Assembly (NCBI RefSeq): GCF_932526225.1
Contig: NC_064034.1
Location: forward strand, 13,406,887-13,466,886
Direction: 5' to 3'
DNA: 60,000 nt
DNA from: Nematostella vectensis
Taxonomy: Eukaryota; Cnidaria; Anthozoa; Actiniaria; Edwardsiidae
Position 1 is the first letter of the stretch. Each line of letters opens with the position of its first letter. This document shows positions 10,811 through 23,025 of this stretch, one piece after another. Under the pieces are notes generated by a model. The model ran no database searches and was not told the DNA's origin. It saw nothing but the letters and a program-made list of their open reading frames with translations. A program made the position numbers and the translations under genes.

Positions 10811-13800
10811 ATGGCGGACTCGAAGACGAACAAGACAATTTCTGATATAAAAAGAGAAATCAAAGAGAAAACACAGCTTATTTTAGAGACTGCGACAAAT
10901 GCCAACCTCTTAGTGGATGTGATCGAGCTTTCAGATACAGACCGAAGCGATGTGCTGCTTTGTTTTATCAAATCAGTACACAAGATTTTTAGCAAACTGT
11001 TGAAGGAGAACAAACTGTTCGCAAACAAAAAATCAGAAACAGATAATGAAGAAACTACAGAGGATCCAGATGACGTGTTTGCGACCTGGTTAAATGATAA
11101 ATACATCGTTGTCGTTAGAAAACTCCTGGAATGCATGCATAAAACAGATCAAAGTGTAAAGGAACTGGCACTATGCACTTTAATGAAATTTGTGATTGCA
11201 GAATCAAAAGCTAAAGCCCGGGCGAACAAGAACCCGACATTTGTAAATAGCTTTTTCAGGAAGATATTTGATGGCTTGGTTAATCCCAATCACAATATGG
11301 CTGAGCTGATTGCAAGATTTGAGGAGTACTTAGAATATGATGATGTTCGGTTTTATGTATTGAAAAACTTGAAGAGATCCATAGAGACTTTAGACGATCC
11401 CAAACAAGCAACCAAATGCTTTATAGCAAATGCACATGCCATGCTCACATTAGTGAAAATGCCGAGTTCTGAGGATGAGCTTAGCAATTTTCTGCTCTGT
11501 GAATCCCCATCTGAGCCCAACAGCAAAGATTCAAAGCTGCAAGGCCCTAAGTCTCTGAAAGCACACAAGAAAGTGTTTGGCTCAGCTTGGCTTGGACTTA
11601 CCAGTCTACCACTGACACAGGATACCCATAAGAAAGTGTTGCTGAGCCTACATAATAATGTCATACCACACATGAATGATCCAAAACTCTTGATGGACTA
11701 TCTCACAGACTCTTACAATATTGGTGGGGCCATTAGTCTTCTAGCATTGAATGGGCTGTTCATTTTAATCCACAAGCACAACTTGGACTACCCTGAGTTT
11801 TATAAGAAGCTATATGGCTTGCTCCAGCCTGGCATTTTCCATGCTAAATATTTGTCACGATTTTTCCACCTGTTGGATCTCTTCCTGTCATCTACTCACC
11901 TACCTGCCTACCTAGTGGCCGCCTTCCTTAAAAGGCTGTCAGGTTTGGCGTTGTCTGCTCCCCCGTCCTGTGTAATGCTGGTGGTGACTTTTGTTGCAAA
12001 TATGCTGAAGAGACACCCAAGCTGCCAAGTCCTGATCCACAGAAAGAAGGTAAGTACATTTGTACACAGATAACACTCACTGTAAATGCTTGTTTTTGTG
12101 CTTTATTTTCAATTTTTTTCAAATTAAAGTTAGAATAAAATTTGAGCAAAAAAATAACAAATTCATCAAACAGTAAAACATGAGGAGCCCCAGCCGGCCT
12201 GAAATGGTTTTGCACACCTATTTTAGGCGTGCAAAAATACACCTTAGCGGGCGATTAGTGGTCAAAAGGTGTATAAAATCTGTCAGCACGCGCGGGGTCG
12301 TATAACACAACTACTGCTTATATCTTTCAACGTCACGGATCCTGGAGTACGATTTGTGTTCCTAACTCCAAACTCGCCACGTTTCGCTCATGGACAGAGA
12401 CACTCGGAATTCGGCTGTTCTGAGAGGGGACGAGTAAAGCCTTTTTGTGAAATGTTTTCAATAAAATTGCCTTAAAACTTAGAACATGCCTTAATTTTAT
12501 TGACAACATTTCACCAAAAACGTTTTACTCGTCCCCTCTCAGAACAGCCGAATCCCGAGCTACGAACAAGAGCAACCATTGCCTGGGCTACCTGTGCTCC
12601 TTCCCAGCGCAGTCAAGCGTAACTTATCGTCCAACGGCATCGGTCAAGGATGCTTGTGGCTACTTTCTTGTTTTAAAATATGGCTAGCGACAAGGGAAAA
12701 TAGTTTAGCTCGGATGTCTTGCCACATATCGAATGTAAGTGTACCCTGGCATAGGTCTGCGAGATAAAAATATTTTGTTTGTTGTTTTTTCCTCTCGAAT
12801 TTCGACGGTATTTGAGTGCTACTGAAAATGGCGCCTCCAACCTTGTTTCTTTCCTTAGTAGGGGGAGAGAAGTCATAAATTCTGTTAAGAAACCCCCCCC
12901 CCAAATCGTGCATTACCAGTGAATTTGACAACAACAAGGCATCTTCTTAGTTTTAAGGCAATTTTATTGACAACATTTCACACAAATAACGCTTTACTCG
13001 TCCCCTCTCAGAACAGCCGAATTCCGAGCTACGAACAAGCAACCATTGCCTGGGCTACCTGTGGTTACCAAACAACAACTATACGAGTACCGAACGGACA
13101 ACTTCCGAGACCAAATAAAATCGCCAGCTGCGCAAAAAGCATACAAGCTGAATTTTTTTCTTACAAATTTATATCTGTCCAGGTTACACATTCTTTCTAA
13201 CCTTTCCTCTAAGGTCTCTAAGTGATGGTCTTTTTCTAGCAGAAAAATTTGTAGCGTCCTTTATAAAAACCCAATTGAAGAGAAGTAGTTGTCATAAATC
13301 CCACTGAAAACACATCAATGGCGTTGGTATTCTTGCTGCCAGGGACTCGAACTTCTGGGCTGTATATTCGGCGGTCGAAAGCTTCTCTCATGATGGAGCT
13401 TCAGAGTGCTTGCGGCAGCTTTTCCCGAAGTCGATGATAACAGGGCAGTTTTGCCCTTCCCGCTCCGTTATTGGATTTGATGTCATTGTGGAGATTTCCT
13501 TTGTGATGTATATAGTCAACCGTATTGCAGATCTTTTGAAACACTGCATTGAGCTGTTGTTTTGAAAGTAGAGAAAATGAAATAAGTACAGTACGGTTTT
13601 TACATATACCTTGATTGGCTATTATTTTGGATAACTTCATCACATCTCATTTGCAGGTTTTAAATCATAGCAATTATGTTTCAGATGAAGTATTCAAGGC
13701 ATGCCGCCCAAAACTACAGTGAAAACATAAAGCACATTACACAACCTCCTATATGAAAAAAAATATATCCAGCAATATGTTTCAGATGAAGTCTTCAAGG

Positions 13801-16031
13801 CGTGCCGCCCAAAACAACAGTGAAAACACAAAGCACATTACACAACCTCCTATATGAAAAAAAAATATATATTCAGCAATATGTTTCATATGAAGTCTTC
13901 AAGGCGTGCCGCCCAAAACAAGAGTGAAAACACAAAGCACATTACACAACCTCCTATATGAAAAAAATATATATTCAGCAATAGGTTTCAGATGAAGTCT
14001 TCAACGCGTGCCGCCCAAAACAACAGTGAAAACATAAAGCACATTACACAACCTCCTATATGAAAAAAATATTTATTCAGCAATAGGCTTCAGATGAAGT
14101 CTTCAACGCGTGCCGCCCAAAACAACAGTGAAAACACAAAGCACATTACACAACCTCCTATATGAAAAAAATATTTATTCAGCAATAGGTTTCAGATGAA
14201 GTTTTCAACGCGTGCCGCCCAAAACAACAGTGAAAACATAAAGCACATAACACAACCTCCTATATGAAAAAAATATTTATTCAGCAATATGTTTCAGATG
14301 AAGTCTTCAAGGCGTGCCGCCCAAAACAACAGAGAGAACATAAAGCACATTACACAACCTCCTATATGAAAAAAATATATCCAGAAATATGTTTCAGATG
14401 AAGTCTTCAAGGCGTGCCGCCCAAAACAAAATACAAAAATATAATTATTACAAACAAAAACATAAATATAATTATTAAGGTTAAGTTATTATTTGTCAGC
14501 TGATTGCTACAATACCAAACTCTTGTCCGCCAAATTTCCCTCTAGCTTTTCGATCTTTACCGAATGCGATTCCACTTTCGTTCTTCATGCTGTGCCAGTG
14601 TTTTCGAGCATGAGTTGGAATAAACGTGGTTGATCTCCTTGTCGATTCCCGGCAGTACGTTAAGAAGTCTGAAAGAATCCCTACTTGCTGAAATCTCCCC
14701 GATTACTCCAAACGCTTAAAGGACGTAGACATCTTCCGTTCTAGCCCTGTTCCAGGCAACGCAATCTGCTTAAAACCATTTGATCGGGGCTGAATCGCCG
14801 GCAAGCGTCCTCTCACATCCTTCGGCGCTATCTTATAGCTTCGGCTGGGATGCTTCAAAGAACCTCATATTGACAAATTTTCGTGGTCGTAAACGGCATA
14901 AGTCAATATTAAGTGCGTACCATCTTTTGTTTGGGTCAATCCTCAGTGAAATCACCTCAAATTACATCATGAAATCGGAAAGGAGGTCTTAGCCGACGAG
15001 TCAAATGTTGTAGACTGAATCAATAGAGCGCGCGCTTTGATTCATATTTGGCGCTATGTTCTACCATATTCCCATATATAGCATAATCCAATATTTATAT
15101 AGGCCAAGTGTCGACAGAAAATACACACTGTACACACATGGCACCAATCAAGCATCCCCGCTGGTACCGTTTTCTCCCCTCTGGGGCTCCTCATGATAAA
15201 CAAGAAAAACTCCAACAAATAGTATAGTACCATCTTTGGTTGTTTGATAATAGAAACTTTATATTGGTGCTACAGTACAAGCCTTGTGTTCGGTCATCTT
15301 TACATTTCTGGGGAGTGGATGTGCACTTATTTGATTGGAGACGCTAATTTGAAGCAAGGCCTTTATTTGAATCTGGGCGCAAAAAACCAGCATTAACAGT
15401 ATTTTAACCATGATGTTAGTTAAACCCTCAAAAATTTTAACCCCACAACATTACCCAAATTCATTTTTGTTTGAGGCAAACTTGCTTGACACTAAGGTAC
15501 TGTATCTGGATTCGGTCCTATCTCTGATAAAGGCAGTACTGCAGAAATGGTATGACTAGAAAGACTACAGACAAGCTGTAGAAAAACTACAGTAGATGGT
15601 CTGGTAGATAGGCATGGTGTAGACTAGAGAAATGTTTTTTTTTCTCTGTTTTCATTTTATGTATAATATATGTGTAAACCCAACAGGCTGGTCCCCTATT
15701 CCTGACTGAAAACTCTGATACACTTGCAAGTGAAGACCCATTCCTCTCCGAAGAGGAAGACCCAGCTAAGTGCAATGCCTTGCAAAGCTCACTTTGGGAG
15801 CTAAAGTCTCTCCAGCAACACTACTACCCTGAGGTTTCACCTCTTGTGGAATCCCTCCAGAAACCCCTTGGCAAGGAAGAGGCTGACCTGGGGAAGTATT
15901 TTGATGTGGGTTATGCAGATTTGTTTGACAAACAGTGCACTAATGTTACACCAAAGAATGCTGTCCTGGAATTCCAGCCCCCAAATGGAATTTTCAGAAA
16001 ATACTTCCAAGAACTATGGAACGTAGAGTGA
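10811..16031 (+). CDS. NOC4L: NOC4L, nucleolar complex protein 4 homolog (two exons, complete)
   Basis: Exon 1 is 10811-12049 (413 codons, ending at donor GTAAGT). Exon 2 is 15687-16031 (after CCAACAG, 114 codons plus TGA). The join is in phase and gives 527 residues, close to the roughly 516 of the vertebrate protein. The CBF/Noc4 region lies at about residues 300-415, with YLSRFFHLLDLFLSS, AFLKRLSGLALSAPPS and MLKRHPSC. The exon 2 block EEDPAKCNALQSSLWELKSL matches the conserved C-terminal segment. Noc4 works with Nop14 in nuclear maturation and export of the 40S ribosomal subunit. The start ATG at 10811 gives MADSKTNK and follows GCAAG; an in-frame stop lies upstream. The gene is head-to-head with the EH-domain gene. 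The 3.6-kb intron is packed with repeats and a kinase remnant. Confidence 0.96.
12404..12562. mobile_element. Near-perfect palindromic element (MITE-like)
   Basis: The left arm (12404-12481) runs from GGAATTCGGCTGTTCTGAGA through TTTCAATAAAATTGCCTTAA. The right arm (12484-12562) is its reverse complement, with a handful of mismatches and almost no spacer. The element lies in the NOC4L intron. Confidence 0.85.
12945..13062. repeat. Third dispersed copy of the palindrome arm
   Basis: This segment repeats the right arm of the element at 12484-12562 in direct orientation, including AATTTTATTGACAACATTTC and ACTCGTCCCCTCTCAGAACA. It extends further with CAACCATTGCCTGGGCTACC, which is also present after the first copy near 12,572. 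So about 115 bp are duplicated 460 bp apart. Confidence 0.85.
13290..13643 (-). pseudogene. Protein-kinase catalytic-domain remnant
   Basis: Read on the minus strand, three frames together show the core of a kinase C-lobe in the right order. First is YIHHKGNLHNDIKSNN (HxDxKxxN catalytic loop), then PVIIDFGKS (DFG), then YSPEVRVPGSKNTNAIDVFSVG (activation-segment end and subdomain IX; the two pieces shown here are one stretch split as YSPEVRVPGSK and NTNAIDVFSVG). The motifs lie in different frames with stops between DFG and SPEV, so the copy cannot encode a working enzyme. The HNDIKSNN loop is a style I associate with cnidarian lineage-expanded kinases. It lies antisense within the NOC4L intron, with the 102-bp array directly upstream of it on its own strand. 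Confidence 0.75.
13672..14435. repeat. Minisatellite of about 102 bp, 8 copies
   Basis: Eight head-to-tail copies marked by AGATGAAGTCTTCAAGGCGT, GCCGCCCAAAACAACAGTGA, CACATTACACAACCTCCTAT and a run of A before ATATATTCAGCAATA. Units differ by point changes and A-run length. The array occupies the NOC4L intron next to the kinase remnant. Confidence 0.95.
14436..15686. other. Remainder of the NOC4L intron
   Basis: No intact gene. On the minus strand around 14,520-14,770 a broken frame reads RLLNVLPGIDKEINHVYSNS followed by charged residues and a stop. It could be another piece of the kinase-type gene remnant, but I cannot assign it. The rest is AT-rich intron ending in the acceptor CCAACAG before 15687. 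Confidence 0.4.
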
Positions 16032-16131
16032 AAACAGCTTTTTAGGGAGAAATTCTATTTCACCATCCATAGAAACTTTTGCATGGTCTATACTGCTTTG
16101 TGAAATGGTACAGTGGTTGAGTATATTTTGT

Positions 16132-16137
16132 AATAAA
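16132..16137 (+). other. Probable polyadenylation signal of NOC4L
   Basis: AATAAA about 100 nt after the NOC4L stop codon, in an AT-rich context. Confidence 0.6.
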
Positions 16138-16139
16138 GA

Positions 16140-17848
16140 TGGTGTCTTTTGGATCCCACCTTACAGTGTGATGCATGTTACCATGGCCACCTTGATTGAT
16201 AGGGAAAATGTAACAGGGACAAAATTTATTTTTGAGCCTTCACCTTCTCAAGTCTGCATTTGCATTTAATTTTATTATATTTATGTTTTACTGCAAACCA
16301 TCGCAACAGTTTTTTTACAAATTGACACATGTTACTGCACCATCCTAAAAATGTGTAGAAAGGCTGTCAGGTTGCAAGGCAATTACTAGAGCCAATCATT
16401 GGGAAGGTAATACTCAAGACACACACAATCATGCCACTTCAAAATAAATGTATCAATCAGAGACCAGCTTTCCATTGCACTCAGACTGGAAAAATTTCCT
16501 TAAGATATTTCTTGTAACCACAGTATCGTGCTTTACTAAAAATACGATTAAAAAACTAACAAAAACTAAAATAGCCTTATCGTGGTAACTAGTTAAAACT
16601 GCAAACACGAACTGTAGGATTGTGCCTTCTAGTGAATCGCTACATTTTGAATTAAAAGAAAACATAAAAATCTTTTGATATTAAAATCACGTAACCCTTT
16701 TGCAAATGTTTTAAGTCGTTCGTTCCCGGCGTTCTCGGGGGCATTAGTACCTCATAAGAAACCATGATGCCTTGCGGGCTATGAAAAAGCGAATTGTCGG
16801 ACCAAGGTTATTGTAAAGTTAAATTCAAATTTAGCGCTGGGAACGTAATTTTAATGATAATGATTATTAGTCTTCATCTTCATTAATAACAGCACGACTA
16901 TATTACTATTTTCCTTCCTAATTAGTAGCTACTGTAAAATTATTATTGAAAAAAATGCATATGCTCATACCTAGGAAAATGTTAAGAGTATTTCTGATAA
17001 ATTTAATAAATGGCTTGATAGTAAACCATGGCGTTAACATAATAACCCTTGCCTCCGACTTATGTAATTATCAAGGTGCTGCCAGAAAATACTTTTCTCG
17101 CCGATAACAGTTTCATTAGCGGAAGGGATGGGTCAGGAATTCTTCGCTGTTATGTCATTAGTTTAGTGTCGCTTTCAGTTCAATCAAAAGGCACTCTAAC
17201 AGGAAGGTGCCGCAAATGTCAGTAGTCACTTTGTGTGAATCTGCAAGACCCTTGTTATGGCTTTGTTGCTTGGATATTGCTACAAGAATGCAATTCTTGT
17301 CCTGCGATTTGTCTTGTAATTACATTCATCTTTAACTTGTCACTCAGCTACTTGCGCTAGTAATTTCTAGAGCGTGTCTGTGTTTATTTAACGTCTAGGT
17401 TGAGCACTTGCAAGCGATAGATTTGTCCATTAGAATCAGATGAAAATCTATTTAGCGTGTCTTTGTTGAATACTTTGAGTGTCTCTAGGATAAAAAAATC
17501 CAGGCAATGTGACTATTTTTTCCAGCGAGTTCTAGTGATGTCAGAAACTCAGTTAATGCATACCGTTCACGCAATCTCCTCGCTTCGCTAAGCAGCTTTT
17601 GAATACCTACTAAAACTGTCCAATCAAAGTCGCATTAAGAAGCCCAGCATCAAGATAATAGGAGACAAAGCAGCTTCGTACTTACTCCTGCTAGTGACGT
17701 GAATTTGCGTGTGAAACCTAGGAATCAATCTGTCATCGAGTGCTGTCAAACACTTGATCAGAATACCGATTGAAGAGAGCAAGACACTCGAAGGGCATCA
17801 CATACGACTGGAAAAAAAACTACCTGAACAAATAGCGGCACACCAGCC
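16140..17848. other. Intergenic region upstream of the small myristoylated-protein gene
   Basis: AT-rich, with no open frame having protein-like content. It should contain the promoter and 5' leader of the gene beginning at 17849. No TATA box or repeat array stands out. Confidence 0.45.
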
Positions 17849-18298
17849 ATGGGGAACGCCAGATCGGCGAAATTTAACATAGAGAGGGAGGAAACTAGAA
17901 AAACTAGCACGAGGCAAAAGACGAGAATTGAACGGTATTCGCAAAGCGAGCCTTACGATCCAGTACGGTCTCGCATACCGAGTGTGTACGCGGAGAGCTC
18001 GTCGAGTGAAGTGTCCAAGGATTCGGATGTTCTTTCTACGTACTCGACTAAAGATTCAGCAGCCACAAGTCGCACTGAGACCATCAAATCCAGACTCTCT
18101 ATGGACTTAATCGAGCCTGACAACCCGGCAAGGAGAAGCATGTACTCGAGTCGAGCTGCAGACTCCTTCTTTGACGAGATTTTTGCGCAAATTGAACAAG
18201 AAGTTGAGAAGTCGCCGCGCTCTCCAACAAGACATAGCGCCCGGAGTACCCCGATGACCACGCCGAAATCGCGCTTTGGGAACTCTACGTTTAATTAA
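17849..18298 (+). CDS. Predicted N-myristoylated serine-rich small protein (intronless, 149 aa)
   Basis: A single open frame starts in a strong context (GCCATGG) with MGNARSAKF. That is the classic myristoylation pattern of Gly2 and Ser6 followed by a basic residue, so membrane attachment is predicted. The middle is rich in S, T, R and D/E with many potential phosphorylation sites. A short helix-prone stretch near residues 108-118 (SFFDEIFAQIE) precedes a basic, proline-containing tail (SPRSPTRHSARSTPMTTPKS). No transmembrane segment or known domain was seen and I do not recognise the family. It is flanked by AT-rich DNA and followed by an AATAAA at 18728. The higher GC content and codon-like pattern against its flanks support a real gene. 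Possible roles as a ciliary or membrane scaffold are speculation. Confidence 0.72.
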   Translation: MGNARSAKFNIEREETRKTSTRQKTRIERYSQSEPYDPVRSRIPSVYAESSSSEVSKDSDVLSTYSTKDSAATSRTETIKSRLSMDLIEPDNPARRSMYSSRAADSFFDEIFAQIEQEVEKSPRSPTRHSARSTPMTTPKSRFGNSTFN

Positions 18299-18727
18299 AC
18301 GGCAGTACTGACGATAGAGAGCTGTGCTTTCTTGAAATATGAATTAAAGGCGATGGAGACGAAGAGAGAGAATGAGAGTGATAGTCCAAACGATAGCAGG
18401 GATAGGACACATCCGGCATGAAATACTCTTAAGTGGAAGAATGCGATTGTCACATTTGTGGAACGATTCTATTTCACGGATATAAAGGGCAGCTACACGT
18501 ACCCTGGTAAAGGAACTAGTGTCTTGTTTTGTCCCCTTATTAATTTTAACAAGGACTGCAGAATTAACTCTGACTGACCAAGCTAAAGACGAGAGCACAC
18601 AGAAATGGACTGCAAGTGTTTGCTTTTAAGATCAATATAAATACATCGACTTAACATTAACCACTGCATTATACTTTTCTTGTTGTGTTATGAGTCGAGG
18701 ATGTTTGTACATAGAGACATTATACAA

Positions 18728-18733
18728 AATAAA
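18728..18733 (+). other. Probable polyadenylation signal
   Basis: AATAAA about 430 nt after the stop codon of the small gene at 17849-18298. Confidence 0.45.
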
Positions 18734-21700
18734 CAAGAACAGTATGTTAACCTATGATTCTCCATTGTGTTCGGCTATTTCTAAAAAAACGGATTCCATA
18801 CCCAGGAATCTTTTTATTCTTTTAAAAGCACGTCATTAAAAACGGAAATAGGTGCATTCAATAATTATTGAGTGGAGGCTCATAGCTCTAGGCTACAGTC
18901 ATGCCGCCGGTTTGGTCGTACCAATAGACGTATCCTTGCGGAATTGAAATCACCTTAATATATAAATAGATATTTCGCAATAGCATTTAGTCGCTGGCCG
19001 TTTTCCGAAAACGCATCCCTATACCTTGATAATATCCTATAACTTTCCTATAACTTTAAATAATATCAAAGATAGGCTGTGGTGAAAGGGGCGGACCATT
19101 AGACATTTTAGGGGGGCATGCGCATTTTCAGCAGCTGTGTGCGATTTTCCCCGGCTAACCCCATTATCTTTTGTTAGTCGGTATTTCAGATTTTTCCCCC
19201 CAATTTTGAAGCCTGCTCGATTTTTCTATAGGATTTGTGCACCCCTTAAAGTATCTAAAGGTCTGTCCCCAATGAATTGCTTGTGTGTGTGGTCGCTGTT
19301 GGGACAGAGATCCACAACAGTGCCTTTTGTCCAAAAATTCTAAAGGACGATGGGAGGGACCAGAAGACTAATGTCTACAACGACAACATTTCATTTCTCA
19401 AAAAGCATATTTTATTGATGCAAAATGCAACACCCCGTTACGAATACAAAGCATAATATCTTATAAAATAGCATCGAGGTCAACCTCGGAAAGGGCTTTC
19501 CTGATGGCCCCAGGATAAAGAAGAATCATGTCGCTATCACATTTCCTACATCCTCTTCTGGTCTATTGAAAACTTCTATCGTTGCCCTAATGTGGTTCCC
19601 ACGGACACTTCTGAAGGAACCAAGATATAGTTTTATTAGCCTCATGTTAGCCTCAATGTTGATTCAAATTTGGTTATGCCAAGACTTGCTCTTTAATTCG
19701 CTTTATCACTCACTTATCGTTCAAATGCGATGAAGACAACAACACTTCAGATTAATCGCGAATAGGCGCTTTGTTCAGATCGTAGTTAAGATTTTTGCGG
19801 GACTCTCAGCTTGCTTATATAAACGAGAGCAAAGGACACAGTTTACCTTTTTGCATAGTTTTACATCTGGAAAGCTGAATGGGTCATACAATTCGTAGAT
19901 AAAAAGAGAATTCGAGTCGGAAATAAAATGTAAATCACAAAATGGTTTTGCGATTTTTCTGAGGATTAGCTATGGGTATCACTCACAACCCTCATCAACA
20001 CGCACCGCGCTATTACAGACTGAATGTTGTGTACCGCCGGTTGTAATCAATATGTTCACAAATGCGTCTTTGCCTGGCGCCAAAGATCTAAATTCCACCT
20101 TATCATAGCTTATTACGAGGGGCTTGCTGTGTCGGAATTACGAAAAAGAGGTCCCGACATGTGTTGTCCTAAGTTTGATCTATTTTTATTAGATCCCTGT
20201 GCCTTTTGACGGTTATATAGGGAACAAGCCCGGGGGTTATTAGTAACCCAGCACTTTTATTAGCCATGTTTGCGGCGGCGAGTCGCCGGGCTGGCGGGGA
20301 CACGACAGTATGCTAGTAACTAGCCCACATGCTCAACTATGCTATAATCCGACATGGATCTAATCGTTGTCTTGCGCTTTATTTGCAGTCGTATTGGTTG
20401 ATATTGTGCCTTTAATTTGATTTAAAAAATTGGGGAAAAATTTTGATCACTGTAACTCTCTACTCAGCCCTCATTCAATAAGCCCTCTGCACCCCTTGTA
20501 CGTTTCACATGTGAAACGTAAGAGTAGAATTTAAGAATACCGGCCTAAAATAATTACACATAAATTGAAAATTCCGTTTTTCGAAATTCGAACAACCCCT
20601 CCCCCTACCCTCCTTTTTTTGTAATACCATTTTAACGGCCAGTTCTGTATGATCGACAGTAAGCGTGCCTGGGTATCACAGAATTGACCCCCCCCCCCCC
20701 CCCCCAGATAGACAAAAAGGGGATCCGGAATCCAGGCACAAACACAGGGGGGTGCAGGGTGCGCGCGCACCCCCCTTGGCAGCCAAGAAGTGGGCCATTA
20801 CTTATTAAGGAATCGTCAAATACTATTCTTCTAACAAGAAAAAGAAACCCCCAACCCCCAGCACGCTTCCGTTATGCGCCTGGAATATGGATAGAATGCA
20901 TCTTATCGCGAAGGTCACCACTATGGCCGTGAACATTCATTAAAACAAGTTCATTGATGTGTACCTTTTTTAAACAAGGTTGCTCTCGATATCCCATATG
21001 GCGTAAGAAATGTGGCGATAGCCTAATTTTCAGACGCGTACGAAAAATGGTCACCGCCCCTTCTGGCGAGTGTCACGGCATCACGACATCGATATGATAT
21101 TGTGTGACATGTGTCTCACTCAAGTGTGTGCGATGTGTCATCCAGTCAGAAACTCTTTTCCGAAAGCTGCAACGCGCAAACCAAAATAAAGTCCATCATA
21201 TTGTCATATGGATTGGCGATAATCGGGTGATATCTATGACCACAGTAGCCATAACAAACGTTTATATACCTACCATCATGGCATAGAGTTGAGTAGTTTG
21301 TTTTTAATTGCAAATGAGTTGTAGATTAATGCACATTTCGCGCCTCACAAGCACAAACAATGAAAACATATTAACCAAACAATCCCAATGTTCCCTGTTT
21401 CTGGAGTCTTAGCATAGTTTCCTTGATACAGACGTGAAATCGAATATCCAGCTGAATTTTCACAAAAAAAGCAGGTAAGTCTGTTAATACCCTAATAAGT
21501 ATTCCCAACTGCAAATTGCGGAAGCTGAGAGAATTCTAGTATCATCCGCAACCATGTATTCGGCGTTCAAGCTGTAGTATTATTAGTTATATCACGTTTG
21601 CCGTGCAGCAGGGCACCGTCAGTAGGTATAATAGTATAATAGTATAATACGTAAAGACGTTTGTGCTGTGACATGCTTATTCAAGTTGTACTTTGTTACT

Positions 21701-23020
21701 CTCTGTTTGGACTTGTCTAAGATGATTGCACTCGGTAACCAAAGAAATATGTTCTTTTATTCCAGCAGAGAAGTTTGAGATGTATGGGTTTCTTCAACCG
21801 TGAATTAACCGTATTAACAGCTTGGACGTCTACAATACGTCACCTTCGATCGATACGAGTCCCGGTGAGTTTTAAATGCAATGGTATCGTTTCTCTCCCA
21901 TAGCATTTCGTGATTGTACTTCGTGCTAACTTAAGCAATAGGACTAATGGGACTTAGAGATCTAAATCTTTTGATTGACTGCATTATTAGTCTATTTAAT
22001 GTAGGTTGGTTTGAACATGCGAATCACACAAACTCTATCGAATCTACGTGTAAACATGGAGGATGTAAATATACAATCGTGACATCAGAGTGCGGTGAAA
22101 TGACCAGCATCATTTTGACATTTTTACATCGCCCTCTGCCGATTCGACTTCAGAAATTTGGTTAATATAGCTGCGGGGCGATAAATATTATACAGATAAT
22201 AGAGTCGGTGAAGCATGGAATATCCTTATTTATCTTGAGCGGTATATACTAACACCTTGTTCATAGTCAATACAGCCTATGAAACAGTTCACAAAACCCC
22301 AAATGCTAATCTGGCTCCTTATCCCCAGTTTAGAAAGTTTACCAAAGTGATCAACATTGTAATAATTTGTTGTAATCAATTGCGAATTTTTCTATTAACC
22401 AGTAGCTCTTCCATCTTGCGTAAATTAATTATTTTTGACATGCATTGACCTAAAAATAAAAGTGATAAAAGCGTCGAATTCATCAGCTACCATATCTATG
22501 TTAAACTCTGCTACTATAAAAGTGTATTAAGTCCTTTGAAAGAAACACGGGAAGCTAAACACTAGACGATAGATTTGCCATCCATCTTTGATCAGAAAAT
22601 CATGTCAAATAGTAGAGTGACATCCATCAGAAATGTTGAGTCGAGTTGAGCTAGTAATGATAAAATATGGATCGTGACCTGGCTTGTTAGCAGACTATTT
22701 ATTCTTGTTGATTGCTTCAGATAATTAAACCATTCTCGGTTTGCCGCATTTTTTAGTCATTTCTATCATTAATATATTTTTAGTTCGGTAAAGCTATTTG
22801 ATATTTAACAAATTAATCGATGTGTCTGACAACAGTATTAAAAGCAAGCCGAGACAAAGTTATGCAGATCAAAACAACCTTACACGTTTATAGTATCGTT
22901 TGCAAAAGAGGACAACACTATAATATCAAATGCTGGTGACCCTCTTAGCAAGTTAAAAACTTTTGATCATGTTTTGGGAAGGTTGACATGATAGTCTTAG
23001 ACACGAAGCAGACATATTTT
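18734..23020. other. Intergenic region, largely empty
   Basis: AT-rich DNA with short open frames lacking protein character. Notable items are a 17-bp C run near 20,690 and a short dispersed repeat at 20,793-20,830 that resembles 7,177-7,215 (both contain GTGGGCCATT and TCAAATA). There is a TATAATAG triplet near 21,630. A splice-bordered segment at about 21,768-21,864 (after TTATTCCAGCAG, before CCCGGTGAGT) could be a non-coding plus-strand exon, but nothing links it to a gene. Confidence 0.4.
20499..20520. repeat. Perfect 22-bp palindrome
   Basis: A spacer-free, fully self-complementary 22-mer with half-site TACGTTTCACA. It lies in otherwise featureless intergenic DNA. It could be a dimer binding site or chance. 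Confidence 0.6.
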
Positions 23021-23025
23021 ATCAT

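Noticed and set aside
14780-14992. 70-codon plus-strand frame in the NOC4L intron
   Set aside because: No recognisable family, no exon borders in phase with NOC4L, and the two NOC4L exons already join to a normal full-length protein.
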